Shown: positions 47,836 to 59,745, counted from the first letter of the stretch. The stretch is DNA of 64,000 bases from Aselliscus stoliczkanus (GCA_033961575.1 CM066732.1:67246687-67310686); one strand, 5' to 3'. Translations and numbers: made by a program. The notes: a model not told the origin generated them from the sequence alone.

Positions 47836-47928
47836 TTAAGCACTGAGCTCATTATATATATATATATATGCACTGAGCTCATTTTATATATATAATATAT
47901 ATATATAATGAGCTCAGTGCTTAATTAT
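47835..47928. repeat. AT-rich palindrome with GCACTGAGCTCATT arms
   Basis: The left arm (TAATTAAGCACTGAGCTCATTA with the following TA run, from 47835) is the reverse complement of the right arm (ending at 47928). A third copy of GCACTGAGCTCATT lies at 47870-47883 in left-arm orientation. The whole can fold into a hairpin or cruciform. Confidence 0.85.
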
Positions 47929-49289
47929 AAGTCTGTGATATATCTATTGAATAGAAGAAATCTATGTCTTTATATGTAGTGATTCATGAAAAATTGATCA
48001 ATATTACAGCTATTTCCATATTTAATTTGTAGGCTTGGAAAATTACTTTAAGAAATAACTATTTGTTATGCACAGAGTTATATTTATTCTAGCTAGATTT
48101 ATATTAGGCTATTTATCTACCAAATAAAATATTTTATGTCACAAAAGATGCCTTAAATAAAAATGTCTACATGTCTTAGAATTGTATGGCATTGATATGA
48201 TTTTGGTCAGTCATTTTGTATCATTCTTGTAGATAAGCAAGATACATTTATAAGACTCTGATTTTTGGATTGAATTTTCATCATTGTTCTTTTCAGAATC
48301 TATCACAGAAACTGTACCTCTAGAATTGTATTTTAATTGGATGTAAGTCCCTCGCACTCCAGATTCATTCATACAAGCCTGTATGTGTGGTTATTCATTC
48401 ACCTTCCAGGAATTATTCAGCTACTGATGAATAAGAATTCCATGCCCCTTGTATATGTATGTTTGTTTTTTTTCCACGCCTGTCCAGATCACCCTTTACT
48501 AAGGGAGTGAGTGTGTGATTGGACTTATACTACATACACTGTTTCCTGACCCTGGCTGTTTGCACTGGGGGTGAGCACCTGACTCTAGGACACTCCTCCA
48601 ACTAGAAGTGAAAGAGATAATTTGTTTCTTTCTGAAGAATTTTAAGTAAATTCGTGGTGGACTGTGACATGAGTGGTCATGAACGCTGTTAGTCTTGTGC
48701 TCTAGCAAAGGAACACTGGGGGCAAGATGAACTATGGGGATGAGAAACTAGGAATCAGAAGGAGACTATACTATTCAGTATACAAGTGAGGAGCATTAAC
48801 AGGCTGAGAGCATCAGAAATGGAAAATCTGCCCAAAAGAGAGAAAGAGGAAACCTGTTATTGTTTCCTGTACTTTTTATATAAGACATGGCAGTACTTTC
48901 TGTAGTTTGATTCAAGTTGGTATCTTTTGAAACCTTTCTCTTATTGTTCTGTGTGGGTTTTAGTTCTTTGTAAGGAAAGAGCTTTGATACACTGTATAGG
49001 TAGTAAACTGGGCCATTACACAATCCTTTCCTGCAGGCAATAAAAGACAAAGGATGCATATGTATATTTCAGATAGTGTACCCACTGATTATAACCATTA
49101 GTGTCTATAGAAAAAATAATACCTTTGTAAGATTTCTACAGGATAGTTGCATTCCTAGATTGCAGTGGGATTCAATAACTTCTAATTAACAAGACATTAT
49201 AGTCCCAGTATTCAGATAAAAATAAGAAATAACCTGATGGACAGATCCCTTAGACTAAATTAACCAGGAATAAAAGTACTTATTTGAAC

Positions 49290-49422
49290 AACGCTGTGGC
49301 CCGAATGTGTGTGCCCCGCCCCCCATATGTTGAAAACCTAATACCCTAGGTGATGTTATTAGGAGGTGGGGACTTGGGGAGCTGATTAGGTCAGGAGGGC
49401 AGTGAGGTCATGAATGGGACAA
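49290..49422 (+). mobile_element. MaLR-type LTR fragment
   Basis: Plus-orientation 5' part of an LTR: CTGTGGCCCGAATGTGTGTG, CATATGTTGAAAACCTAATACCC, GGTGATGTTATTAGGAGGTG and GAGGTCATGAATGGGAC. Confidence 0.7.
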
Positions 49423-49908
49423 AAACCTCTGACTCACAGCAACATTGCCCTCTCTCCCAAGTGACAATGGGCCTGCTCTGTAAATGTAAAGCAGAATTAA
49501 CTATTTTTTACCCATTCCGTAACCAACCTATTTGGGCTGCAGCTTATTTTCTGCTATTTCTTAAGGAAGTTTCTCCTCCCCCTTTCCATCCATCCCCTGC
49601 CGAAGGGAATGTACAAGAGATTTCAAAAATTCTAGGACTAAAGAAACATTTTACCCTGAATTTATTTGATATAATAACTTTCTCTTCAGAAACAAATGAT
49701 GAGATTGCTAATTGGTGGAATTCGGTCACTGTTAGGAGAGGTTAGCATGACTAATTTCAGATATTTTCAGGCGGTGTATGTGAAATACGTATTTATCCTT
49801 TCTTTTACAAAGAATAATAAAAGCAAATACTTATGTTCCAATTTGTGGTATATGTATTGGGTACATATTATTTAAATCCCACAAATTCTACTTGTTATAG
49901 TAGTTGAT

Positions 49909-50019
49909 TTTTTTTTTTTTTTTTTGAGGGCAGTGTCACTGGCCCTCATAAGTGGGACCCGAACCGGGGCCGCTGGCTTCCCAAGCCAGCGCTTAAACAC
50001 CGCGCCACTCGGCCGGCCC
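49909..50019 (-). mobile_element. tRNA-derived SINE, short type
   Basis: Minus-strand copy with T tail, flanked by TAGTAGYTGAT (49898-49908 and 50020-50030). Confidence 0.9.
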
Positions 50020-50649
50020 TAGTAGCTGATATTTTGACACCAGTTTTACTACCAAGGAAACTGTGAAACTATGACTTTAAGAAATTAAATATATTTTGAA
50101 AATGTCATTGAATTAGTAAATGATGAAACTGAGTCTTAAACTCAAGATTTTTGATCACAAAGCTCAGATACTTTTCACCCAATAACACTCTCCTCTTTTT
50201 AGAAAAATGCTTCACAATGTAATGACCATATACATTTTCAAAACACCTATGCAGAATGATGTCAAATTCATTCGTTCATGCATTAATCAGAAGAAAATAT
50301 ATAGAAAGATCGCAATCAAATATATTTTATTTCATTCACTATTTTCCTCACATCTGCATCCTTTCTCACAATTTCTCTTGAGGTGAGGGAGCCTTTATTT
50401 AGTATGTGTAAATATAGTTACATGTTGTATATTTATATTTATGTATATGCATATTATATACTATAAAGTGAGGTTAAGTAGTCTTTTTAGTTTTTCTTAC
50501 CTGAGTGGAAAGTTTTTCCACCTTTTCAAATTTTTCACTTTGAAAAGGTTCAAAATATTAAATGTTCTTCTTTTGTTTATTAACAATGAAATGAAATTCT
50601 GAAGTTTTACTCTCAGATTACAAAAAGAAATGTTCTGTGCAGTCCGAGA

Positions 50650-50795
50650 TGTAGCCACTAATTACATGACTATTAAATGTAAAATAATTTAAATTTAATT
50701 ATCTTCACTCTATATCCACATCTCAAGTGCTCAACAGCCACTTGTGATTAGTGGCTACCATAATGGACAGCACAGATATAGACCATTTTCTTCAA
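50650..50795 (+). mobile_element. hAT-like DNA transposon relic
   Basis: CTCAAGTGCTCAACAGCCAC, GTGATTAGTGGCTACCATAA and TGGACAGCACAGATATAGAC match a common short hAT repeat of mammals as I remember it. Confidence 0.55.
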
Positions 50796-50825
50796 AATGA
50801 AAGTTCTACCAAAAACACTATGATG

Positions 50826-51266
50826 GGGCTGACTGAGTGGCACTTTGATTAAACACTGGCTTGGGACGCCAGCAGCCTTGGTTCGGATCCCACATAGGAG
50901 GGCCAGTGACACTGCCCTCTACAGCTAAGATGGTGAACAACAGCTCCACCTGGAGCCCGGCTGCTGTGAGTCCCCTGGATGGCATAGCTGCAGCCCCTGC
51001 TGCAGCGGGCTGCCATATGCTACAGTGAGTGGCCGGCAGCCAGCCTGAGCTGCCAATAGCTGCGGTGAGCGACCATCCAGAGGCCGGCGACTGATCTGCC
51101 TCTCCCAAGAAGAGCTCAATGATGATACCAACATGGGCCAGTGAAGCAATGTCCTCCACAACTAGACTGAAGAACAAAAGGACAGCAACTTGTCTGTTCC
51201 CCTTCCCCGATTCCCCAAAGCAATTCCCCTCCCCCAATTCCCCAATAAAATCTTAAAAAAAAAAAG
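50826..51266 (+). mobile_element. Composite long tRNA-SINE
   Basis: Plus-strand long-type copy ending CCCAATAAAATCTTAAAAAA, flanked by CAYTATGATG (50816-50825 and 51267-51276). The tail block CAATTCCCC is locally duplicated near 51220-51243. Confidence 0.88.
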
Positions 51267-51289
51267 CATTATGATGTAATCTTAGCATT

Positions 51290-51490
51290 ATGATTTAGAG
51301 TAGAGCCTGAGGGCCAAATTGGCAATCCTCCTGTTTCTGTAAATAAAGTTTTATTGGAACAAAGCCATATCCATTTGTTTACATGTTGTTTATGACTCTT
51401 TTCTCACTGCATGGCTCATAAAGCCTAAAATATTTAGTATTTTACTCTTTACAGAAAAAGGTTTCCCAAATTCTGATCTAGAACCTTTTT
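51290..51490 (+). mobile_element. hAT-like DNA transposon relic
   Basis: The reverse-orientation counterpart of the repeat at 29135-29355 (AATAAAGTTTTATTGGAACA, AAAGCCATATCCATTTG, TTTACAGAAAAAGGTTTCCC). Confidence 0.55.
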
Positions 51491-52324
51491 TCTAAGCATT
51501 CAATAATTGGCATGATTTTCTGGCTAAAATACCAATTCTACATGAGTACTGATAATCTTTGCCCTCTTCATTCTCTTCCTTCTCTGCCCTCTCTATTTTA
51601 TATGATTTCAATCATATATTCCTTTACTTGAATTGCAAGACTCAAATGAAAATCTCTTCAGGAATTTCTTAGTAACTTGAAAATTAAAAAAATACCTAGA
51701 CCCAGACTCTTAAATACTTTAGCCATGATGAGATGACATTACAGTAAAAGTACAGTAGTGTTTTTAATAAAAATCATAGAGGATAAAAAATTGTCCACTT
51801 TTATTTCATTCTTATCTACAAACATTCCAAGTCTCTCCTTGGCTCTTTCATGTAACAAAATGAGACAAAGAATTTTCTTTGACTGATATCATATGGGACA
51901 ATAATATCTACATAAAATGTAATTTATTTGAAACAAATCTCTGTTACTACTAAATCCCTGTAATTACTAAATCCCTGTAATTACAGTTCAAATTCAACTT
52001 CAGCTACAATCTGGAACTATGTAGTAACTGCAAATGAAACTTCACCTATGTGTATGTTTATTAGTAGTAGTATTAGCCTGATAAGAAACTCTACTAAGCT
52101 TTCTCCACAAGTAATTGTTCTGACTCACAGTGGATCAAACAATTTACCTAATATTTGGTCAGACCCTTTACCGTGCACCATTTTATTCATTTCACCCAAT
52201 AGTTAAGAAATGACTGAGATGTGATAAACTGGGTTATTTTCCTCATCTAATACTATTAAAGATGATCATACACATCTAGCTGGCATTCACACAACATTAT
52301 ATGGGGGAGAATTCATGGCACAGT

Positions 52325-52505
52325 GTACCCCAGCTCTGCCTCTTGCTAGCCTTGTAATTGCCTGCAATTTACTCATATTCCTCATCTATTACACAGGGAT
52401 AAAAAGTGCACCTATCTCATGGGATTGTTGGGGAATTCAATGAATTAATACCTGCAATACTCTTAGAACTGGGCCCTAATAAACTTTCACTAAATGTTAG
52501 AGAGC
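52325..52505 (+). repeat. MIR
   Basis: Plus-orientation MIR: CTTGCTAGCCTTGTAATTGC, CCTCATCTATTACACAGGGA, ATCTCATGGGATTGTTGGGG and a closing TTTCACTAAATGTTAG. A second diverged piece is probable at 52600-52720. Confidence 0.7.
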
Positions 52506-53217
52506 TCTGTTATTACACATGGAAAGATAACATGTACTGGAACCCCTGTCAGGTTTGTCCCTAAATCCCCTTTCTGTACCTCTAGTTACATTAAATTCTA
52601 TGAGCTAAGTTTCTTCATCTATAAACTGAATATAGTGGCACCTAGTCTTAGTAGCTATAGTAAAGGTCAGTGACAAAATATGTGATATATGACAGTTACT
52701 TAATAAGTGACAGTTTATATTAACATTGTGTAAATATGAAGACTCCAAATTAGCTGACTCATTTAGTCAGTCTGGCCAGCCAATAAATATACAGTTACAA
52801 GCCCATTTCCTAAAATCTCTGAGACCTGTTTTGTAAAATCTGTTGAACAAATGTCTAATTAGTGCTCACCTTTCAAGAAAGGTGTACTGGATTGGAGTGA
52901 AGCTGAGAATCATGATTTCACAGACCATGAGAACCAGGAACAGTCTGAAAGTCACGTAAACCAACCTCCACATTAACAGATGTGGCCAGTGAGCTCCAGA
53001 AAGGTTAAACTGTCCCTCCAGAGTTGTACAGCTATTTGGCCAAATTTCTTCCAGGAAGCTGGACTGACCCCAGCCCTGCTGTTTTCTTCCATCACTTTGC
53101 ATTTAGCATTTGTGTTTATATATCCTTGCATATTTGTTTATATAACTTCACAGTTGCTCTCTAGCTGCTCACATGTACACAGACCTTTTCTCCAAGTTCT
53201 AAGCTTCCTGAAAACAG

Positions 53218-53515
53218 GACCTTCTCACAATTCGGGAGGCTGGAAGTCCAAGATCAGGGTACCAGCATGGTCAGTTTGTTTCAGGGCTCTATTCTTGATT
53301 TGCAGATGGCCACCTTCTTGCTGTGTTTTCCAGTGGTGGTGGGAAAGCCAGCAAGCTCTCTGGTGTCTCTTCTTAGAAGAGCACTAATTCCATCATCAGG
53401 GCCCTTTTGTTATGACCTCATCCAACCCTAATTGTGTTCCAAAGCCCTGTCTCCAAATCCCTCATTAGGGGTTAAGGCTCCAACATGAGTTGTGGGGGAC
53501 ACAACTTAGTCCATC
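53218..53515 (-). mobile_element. MaLR-type LTR
   Basis: Reversed LTR: TTCTCACAATTCGGGAGGCT, CTTGCTGTGTTTTCCAGTGG, CTCTCTGGTGTCTCTTCTTA and TGAGTTGTGGGGGACACAAC. Confidence 0.75.
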
Positions 53516-54284
53516 GTATAAGGGCAAAGTTTTGCATGTGCTTCATGTAAGCACTCCCATTCAGATCAGCCTTGTTGCATGTAGACATTTCAGACATCGA
53601 CAGACAGCAAACACATGGATTCATGTACACACATTCAGGGCGGGCTCCCTTTCCATTGTCCATGTTGTTACTGGTTTTCAGAATGCTTTAGTCACAGTGA
53701 TATGGAGAAAACGATTTACAAACACATCTCCTAAAATGCAGATGTGCTCCAGTAGGTTTATTGCCTCCCGTTCTCCAGATACCACAATCATGAGCCAGGA
53801 TATACACCGTCCTGCAATTTTGACATGGCCATTTTCACTAAACATTAAAATATATATAAATTTGAAGCTTTTAAAATACTAAGTGATGCGTGGAATATTA
53901 TTTCCTCAATACCTTAATCATACACTCTCTGTGACCCTAAGCAGTGATTGCCATTTCTTAGAATCACAGATATGTTAAGGTTCATGAAGGTTATCTGTGT
54001 TAGAAGCCAGGGAAAAGGGGTTGGGGGCTGAACTAAGGTCTTAAAGTGAAGGAATAAACTCATGCCCAGACTGTGTGTTCGTATGTTATTGGGTAATTAA
54101 AAAATAAATAAATTAGGGGACTCTGCCCTGACAGAAAACGCTGATTTCCGGAGGTGGCCCTCCCTTCCTGCCGGGGCCGGCTGTGATGCTGTGGACTCCG
54201 TTTTGTGATGGTGGCGAGTCACAATGGGCAGCAAGAGCTTAAAAGCCGACGGCGGACGGGCCCAGGTGGAGTTTAGGAGAGGAC

Positions 54285-55478
54285 ATGGAGGCAATCATGG
54301 GCAGCAACAGGACGCTGGCGAATCTCAGCGTTCAGAGCAGTTCCATGTTGCACATGTTCAAGAACTCCTCTGGGAAGCTGCAGAGGCAGCTGCGCAAAGG
54401 AGAATTCGCTATGTTCAAGCACTCACCTGTGTTTGAGAGCGATTTTATCCAAATCAATAGAAAGGGGTATTTGATCAGTATGCACAACAGTGTGCAGATG
54501 GTGACCGTGGGGATTGCATTCAGCAGCCCCAGTCTCTCGATACCGGACACTATGCTGCTGGCACGACCAGCAGACACCAACGGGAGGCGTCTCAAGTCGA
54601 CCAAGCTGGAGTTGACTAGACTACTTCCGCTCAAGTTTGTGAAGTTATCCATCTTCAATTACGAGAAAAAGCAGATTCGTCTGAAACTTGCGACTGGCCG
54701 CTCTTTTTATCTCCAACTGTGCCCACCTGCCGATAGAGAAGAGGAGCTGTTTGCCGAGTGGGAGGACCTGATGTACCTGCTGACACCGCCGGTGGAGGCC
54801 TACAGTGGCATGCAGGCCGAGCCAGCCGCTGACCTCATAATGGACTTACCTGTGTTCGAGCTAGAGGAGGACAAGAGGAGCCCAGAATCCATGGACGTCC
54901 ATGAAGACTGGCAGCAGGACCAAGTGAGCATCCGCAGCATTCCCGAGGACGTTGAGGTGTTGGAGGCCACCTCTCCTGCTCGTGTCGCTTCGGAAGGGGT
55001 CCAACCACCTGCTCCTGATACATTCTCCATGTTTGTGGACACTTATCCTGTTGTGATCTCAGCACCTGCGAAGCTGGACCAGGGGGCGGCACCTGCGTCA
55101 GTGATACCTTGGGGTCGCGGAAGTGTGAAGACACGCGGTACAGACACCTCAGAAGACTCAGGAGAGGAACCCTCGGTTTCAGCGTCGCCCAGCCAAGACA
55201 ACACTGGTGAGGTGGGCGGAGGGCGGAGAGCCTCCCTGCCCCAGGCTGAAGCCCTGAAGAAGCGGAAGAAGGAGGACGCCCCCACTAGGAGGTCTTCCCA
55301 TTCAGGTCGGAAGCCGGGAGACAAGACAGTCCATAGATCCCTGGGAACCACTCGGAGACACCACCCCGGGTCACCCAGAGAGAAGGGACGAACCAGCCTC
55401 AGCAGCTCCAAGAAGGGCTCGACGTCATCCCGGGAAAAAAGGAGCCCATCTAAAACTGCCTCAGGAGGGGTGCAGTAG
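54285..55478 (+). CDS. Intact intronless GARIN/FAM71-family gene (Golgi-associated RAB2 interactor-like)
   Basis: The 397-codon ORF is open and intronless. Residues about 20-165 match the FAM71/GARIN N-terminal domain (DUF3699-type, RAB2-binding): [72 protein letters not shown] and [20 protein letters not shown], then WEDLMYLL. Family members bind RAB2 at the Golgi and act mainly in spermatid acrosome formation. The middle (about 185-290) is acidic and Pro/Ser-rich. The C-terminus (about 290-397) is low-complexity and rich in Ser, Arg and Lys, with a KKRKKE cluster. By memory of motifs it is closest to FAM71B/GARIN3. That protein is longer (about 600), so the exact orthologue is not assigned. 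Two in-frame ATGs (54285, 54297) both have good contexts. GC content is far above the AT-rich flanks. No genomic poly(A) tract follows, so it could be an old retrocopy or an ancestrally intronless gene. Confidence 0.88.
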   Translation: MEAIMGSNRTLANLSVQSSSMLHMFKNSSGKLQRQLRKGEFAMFKHSPVFESDFIQINRKGYLISMHNSVQMVTVGIAFSSPSLSIPDTMLLARPADTNGRRLKSTKLELTRLLPLKFVKLSIFNYEKKQIRLKLATGRSFYLQLCPPADREEELFAEWEDLMYLLTPPVEAYSGMQAEPAADLIMDLPVFELEEDKRSPESMDVHEDWQQDQVSIRSIPEDVEVLEATSPARVASEGVQPPAPDTFSMFVDTYPVVISAPAKLDQGAAPASVIPWGRGSVKTRGTDTSEDSGEEPSVSASPSQDNTGEVGGGRRASLPQAEALKKRKKEDAPTRRSSHSGRKPGDKTVHRSLGTTRRHHPGSPREKGRTSLSSSKKGSTSSREKRSPSKTASGGVQ

Positions 55479-55627
55479 TGCCCACATCGGCTCCCTTGCC
55501 CCTTCCCTTCCCCTGCTGCCCTTCCTGTTTGGACCTTTCCTGGACCTGTGGCCCTGGACGGAATGTCCTCAGTTCAGGATACGGAAACAACACTTTTGAA
55601 GGGTCAATTGACCCATTTCTTGAAAAA

Positions 55628-55633
55628 AATAAA
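55628..55633 (+). terminator. Polyadenylation signal of the GARIN-like gene
   Basis: A canonical AATAAA lies 150 bases after the stop, followed by TG/T-rich sequence (tgcctgttttatgttttgc). This is a complete 3' end consistent with an expressed short transcript. Confidence 0.6.
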
Positions 55634-55684
55634 TGCCTGTTTTATGTTTTGCTTTGTAATGGCTTAATGTGTTGTAAAGATAAG

Positions 55685-55800
55685 TCAGGTGGGGCGGGGG
55701 AGGGGGGGCACGCTGAGATGTAGGATGTGTCCGCACAGGGGTGTGTGTGCAGGAGCTGAGGGCGCAGGTGGGGGGGGAGTAGCGGGAATATGTGCTTGGG
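55685..55800 (+). repeat. G-rich tracts downstream of the GARIN-like gene
   Basis: Runs of four to nine G occur at 55691-55710 and again at 55771-55779, with shorter runs between. They could form G-quadruplexes on the plus strand just past the polyadenylation signal. Confidence 0.5.
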
Positions 55801-56213
55801 CAGATCGGGGGGACCCTTCTAGTGTGGGGAGCACAGGAGTGACTTTCTGTAGCTACACTTACAATCCCACAACACAAGTGAGTGCAGGAAGATGGAATCG
55901 GACGTCAGTGAGGACTGACCATGCTGGGACCAGTGATGGAGGTCTGAACCATGGGAACAGATGGGGTCATGGGCACAGATCCCACAGGACATGCTGAGTG
56001 ATGATACAAGATTGGGGGATGGGCACGATGCAATGACCTCAGGTCTGCTCTTCTGTGATCTGGGTGGGTATGAGCGCTGCTCACAGGTGGGAGGTGCAAG
56101 GTGGTGGGCCCAAAAGCATTCATGAGCCCAGTGTGGACACAACTGACCTGACCTTGGCATTTCAAGATGCTCCAGTTTAATAGGACAAAGTAGCTCATTC
56201 AGTACCTTTTTCT

Positions 56214-56274
56214 GTTGCTCAGAGCTCACACTCTTGAGCGAGCTCTTAACCAACTGAGCCACCCATCCGGCCCG
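56214..56274 (-). mobile_element. SINE fragment, GGCTCAG type
   Basis: Only the tRNA-like head half is present in reverse (GTTGCTCAGAGCTCACACTC to CATCCGGCCC), lacking the tail. Confidence 0.75.
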
Positions 56275-56627
56275 TTCATTCTGTAACTTATAAGACATGA
56301 CTGTGGCCTGACTCGTAGTGTCAGAGTGCCTGCTCTGCAAGGGCAGAGTGATGGGGCAGTGTGGTGAGCCTTTGAGATCCCACAGTCTCCACTGGGAATC
56401 AGATGCACTGAGGACATAACCCCGCAGCTGGAGGCAGTGTACAGTGCCTTTATATCCCCACATGCTGGGGCCCAGAGGGACATCCGGGATAGTCCCTAGT
56501 CAAGTTTGCTGCAGTGCAGTGTGCCCCTGGGGGTGCACTTGGAGAGGAGACGGTGAAGTGGGTGGGCCCAGATGGCACCGGCCTCCAATGCTGGGTTAGA
56601 TGTTGGCACTTGATTGTGGTTGTTTTT

Positions 56628-56742
56628 GTCTTGTTTTTTTTTTTTTTTGAGGGCAGTGTCACTGGCCCTCATATGTGGGACCCGAACCAGGGCCGCTGGT
56701 TTCCCAAGCCAGTGCTTAACCATCACGCCACTCGGCAGGCCC
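56628..56742 (-). mobile_element. tRNA-derived SINE, short type
   Basis: Minus-strand copy flanked by a duplication beginning TGATTGTGGT (56611 onward and 56743 onward). Confidence 0.9.
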
Positions 56743-56945
56743 TGATTGTGGTTTTTTTTGTTTGTTGTTAAGCCGAGGAGGGAGGCCTTTGAATCAGAAC
56801 CCATGAGTGAATTCAGTGAAGGTCAAAATGAGCATTTTTTTTTTTTAATTAAAGTTTATTGGGGTGAGGAAAAAAAAATCAATGATTCTACATTGTAACA
56901 GATTCAGATTAATCATACCGAAACAACTATATCAAACAGACCTCA

Positions 56946-57102
56946 TAGGGCCGGCCGAGTGGCTCAGTTGGTTAAGAGCTCGCTCAAGAGTGCGAGCTGA
57001 GCTCTGAGCAACAGCTGTTCAAGGCCAGCCTGAGCTGAGTTGCAGTTGAGCTGCCAACAGGTGGCAGGATGGCTCAGCTAAAAAAAAACAACAAAAAAAA
57101 AC
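56946..57102 (+). mobile_element. tRNA-derived SINE, GGCTCAG type
   Basis: Plus-strand copy with an AAAAC tail, flanked by CAGACCTCA (56937-56945 and 57103-57111). A short L1-like 3' end (TTTAATTAAAGTTTATTGGG) lies just before it at about 56836-56870. Confidence 0.88.
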
Positions 57103-57397
57103 CAGACCTCAGCAAAAAGGTTTTAACTTCAGTCAGTCATTATTAAAAAGAATGGTCAGGTTGCTCATTTGTATTGGGTTAGAAAAAAGACTGATGATAC
57201 TTCAACCTATTCTCTCCTGTAGTTTGTCTCATGTATTCTCAATGGCATACACATAATGTTCATTTACATTAAGGTTATACTGTTAGTATATTCTTGATAT
57301 GCATATTTATATGTTCTGAGAATAAAAATGAAAAAAAAAATAAAAGGATTTGTTTTCCTTTCCCAAATTAAAGAATTTTTAATTTCAGCAATTTCTT

Positions 57398-57519
57398 TTT
57401 TCTTTCTTTCTTTTTTTTTTTTTTGAGGGCAGTGTCACTGGCCCTCACATGTGGGACCCGAACCGGGGCCGCTGGCTTCCTAAGCCAGCACTTAACCACT
57501 GCGCCACTCTGCCGGCCCT
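57398..57519 (-). mobile_element. tRNA-derived SINE, short type
   Basis: Minus-strand copy flanked by the 12-bp duplication CAGCAATTTCTT (57386-57397 and 57520-57531). Confidence 0.92.
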
Positions 57520-58323
57520 CAGCAATTTCTTAAGTTATTATTCTGAAGAATTTGGAAATATAAAATTCTGCAAATTATTTAGAGTAAGTTCACTTTCTTG
57601 TCTCTTAATATCTGATGTATTAATACACTAATGCTCTGGATATTTCAATGTGCTTTAAAACTCCTGATTTGTATATTAAAAGATTAGACTAATTTAGACT
57701 ATATAAATCATTCATCATGATTATAAATGAGGATTAGAATCATCATGAGTCTTGTTAATGTATTCGAGAAAGCAAGGGTTATCAATTTCAAACAGTGAAA
57801 CCACCTTTACTTAGTTTAACAGAAAAATGAATGATTGAAATGATTTGTGGTACCTTCCAGAACCAGCAGGAAGGCTACTGAGCTGGGCAGAGAAAAGAAT
57901 AGCAGGATGATGAAAGAAAGACCAGATAGTCAAGAGCACAGCCTCCATCACATCATGCGTTCAGTCTGGTTAGAAAACCTCCTCCAGGTTTTCTGGATAG
58001 GCCCTGCTGAGTTCTTGGAATTTAGCACATCTGCCTCTGAGGTCCCTGGACACTAGCTATTTTTACTGCCACCACAATGTTCCAGAGGATTTGTAAACTC
58101 TCAGAAGTGCCATCTAGGGAAGGCACTTCTGATCCCAAGCTCAGGCTGAGTCACATGCCTGTATCTTTCTCTGCTGCCAAGGGCGTATGAAAACTCAGAT
58201 CTGGCCATTTCAATTTCAGAAGACTTTGCCAGGTTTCACAAAGTGTCAGACTGCCTGACCATTGGAAGACCATTTTCAAAGCTAATCAACCAAAAAGCAA
58301 CCAACATCTATCTCACTGTCTCT

Positions 58324-58608
58324 CTTTTTTTTTTTGGTCTTCCCAATACATTTTATTTTATTTTAATTATTATTAGTTTACAGATGTACAAAACAATGCA
58401 ATAGTTATCCTTTTCACCCCTTACTAAGTGATTCCCCCTCCCCCCTCTCCTGTCTCCCCTACCCCCGATATCATACATAACTATTACAATTCCATTGACT
58501 CCATCCCCACACTATATTCCACATCCCATGACTATATATGTGTTAAATTATAGTCAACATCTAATATTATTCAATGGCAGCTTCAGATGTACAATGCCGT
58601 GGTCAGTG
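58324..58608 (-). mobile_element. 5'-truncated L1 sharing the half-L1 3' end
   Basis: A 285-bp insertion flanked by the perfect 17-bp duplication TCTATCTCACTGTCTCT (58307-58323 and 58609-58625). Its sequence (TTATTAGTTTACAGATGTAC, AAACAATGCAATAGTTATCC, then a C-rich tract) is homologous to the 3' end of the element at 16741. Both therefore come from one L1 lineage. Confidence 0.88.
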
Positions 58609-59014
58609 TCTATCTCACTGTCTCTTGATTTCAATTCCTGCCTCTATTGTGACTAAACTCTGACCACACAGAAGCTTCCAAGAATTACATTTTTTCCAAA
58701 GTAAATTATCAGATGTTTCTGAACTGTTGTCCGTAATCTATACTTTCACCTGAATTTCCTAGGCATTGCCGATGCTCTCTTTTTGGTTTGTTTTGCTAAA
58801 TTATTCTCCCTAAACATTTCACGGCTTCATTTCAGCATCGTATTCAGCTTTGACTCATTATCAATAATAAAGAGCTGAACTGTACCAAGGTAACATCTTC
58901 TTTATAAGAGGATCTTAATTCTATTGGATTTAGTTAAAATTGTGATGAACAACTGATCTAGTATCCAATTGTTAGTCTCTCTTTATTAAGTGTTTGGTAT
59001 GGTATTTAGTTCTT

Positions 59015-59164
59015 TTTTTTTTTTTTTTTAGCTGAGCCATCCTGCTACCTGTTGGCAGCTCAGTGGCTGCTCAGCTCGGGCTGGGCATCAAACTGCTGTT
59101 GCTCAGAGCTCAGCTCGCACTCTTGAGCGAGCTCTTAACCAACTGAGCCACTCGGCCGGCCCCT
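59015..59164 (-). mobile_element. tRNA-derived SINE, GGCTCAG type
   Basis: Full minus-strand copy flanked by the 14-bp duplication GGTATTTAGTTCTT (59001-59014 and 59165-59178). Confidence 0.93.
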
Positions 59165-59745
59165 GGTATTTAGTTCTTGAGAGTAAATTCCAACAATATG
59201 TTATTGGTGCATAGACAAAAGAAAATTGCCATTTGTTCTCAGGCCTCATTTGCTCCTCTCTACAATATTAATGCCAGCATATCAGCGAATGTTACACTTA
59301 ATTATTACTTTCCTTCATCTGTTTCCTAGATAATTGTCTCTAGGTACCTAAATGCAGTTGTGCTGCTGTTAATACAGGCATGAAAGACACACACACACAC
59401 TCACAGAGCTGGTATTTCATCAACATTATTCATCTGCTAGTTACAAGCAGAGGTATGTGCAGGTAAACTGTAAACAGTAATAGAACTCAACTCACCATTT
59501 CACAAGACAAATTTTTAAATTTGAGTTATGCCTCTGACTATTAACCCTTAAAATAAATTTGCTATGCCTTCTGTGCAGCATATATATATCAAGATAATAT
59601 GCTAAGATCCTGACTAAAGAGCTAAAAGCATTTTGAATGAGTGACATAGAAGCTACTCAGAGGATACGACCTCTTTTTCTCTGCATTTTCAAACACAACA
59701 ACGAAGTCTTAAATTAGTGAATACAGTTCTATTATTCAACCTCAG

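Larger units (their letters stand above)
43331..54200. other. Repeat-rich stretch between KLHL28 and the GARIN-like gene
   Basis: Apart from the listed L1, LTR, MIR, SINE, hAT and mariner pieces, 43.33-44.18, 45.0-45.7, 46.0-46.4, 46.66-47.79, 47.93-49.28, 49.43-49.89, 50.04-50.64, 51.5-52.3, 52.73-53.2 and 53.52-54.2 kb show no gene that I can support. They are AT-rich. Confidence 0.6.

Noticed and set aside
54100..55700. Recent processed retrocopy as the explanation for the GARIN-like ORF
   Set aside because: No genomic poly(A) tract and no flanking duplication are visible, so a recent retrocopy is not supported, although an ancient one is not excluded.
55819..56463. 214-codon minus-strand frame past the GARIN-like gene
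   Set aside because: Runs through a partial SINE (56214-56274) and unrelated sequence, with no recognisable domain.
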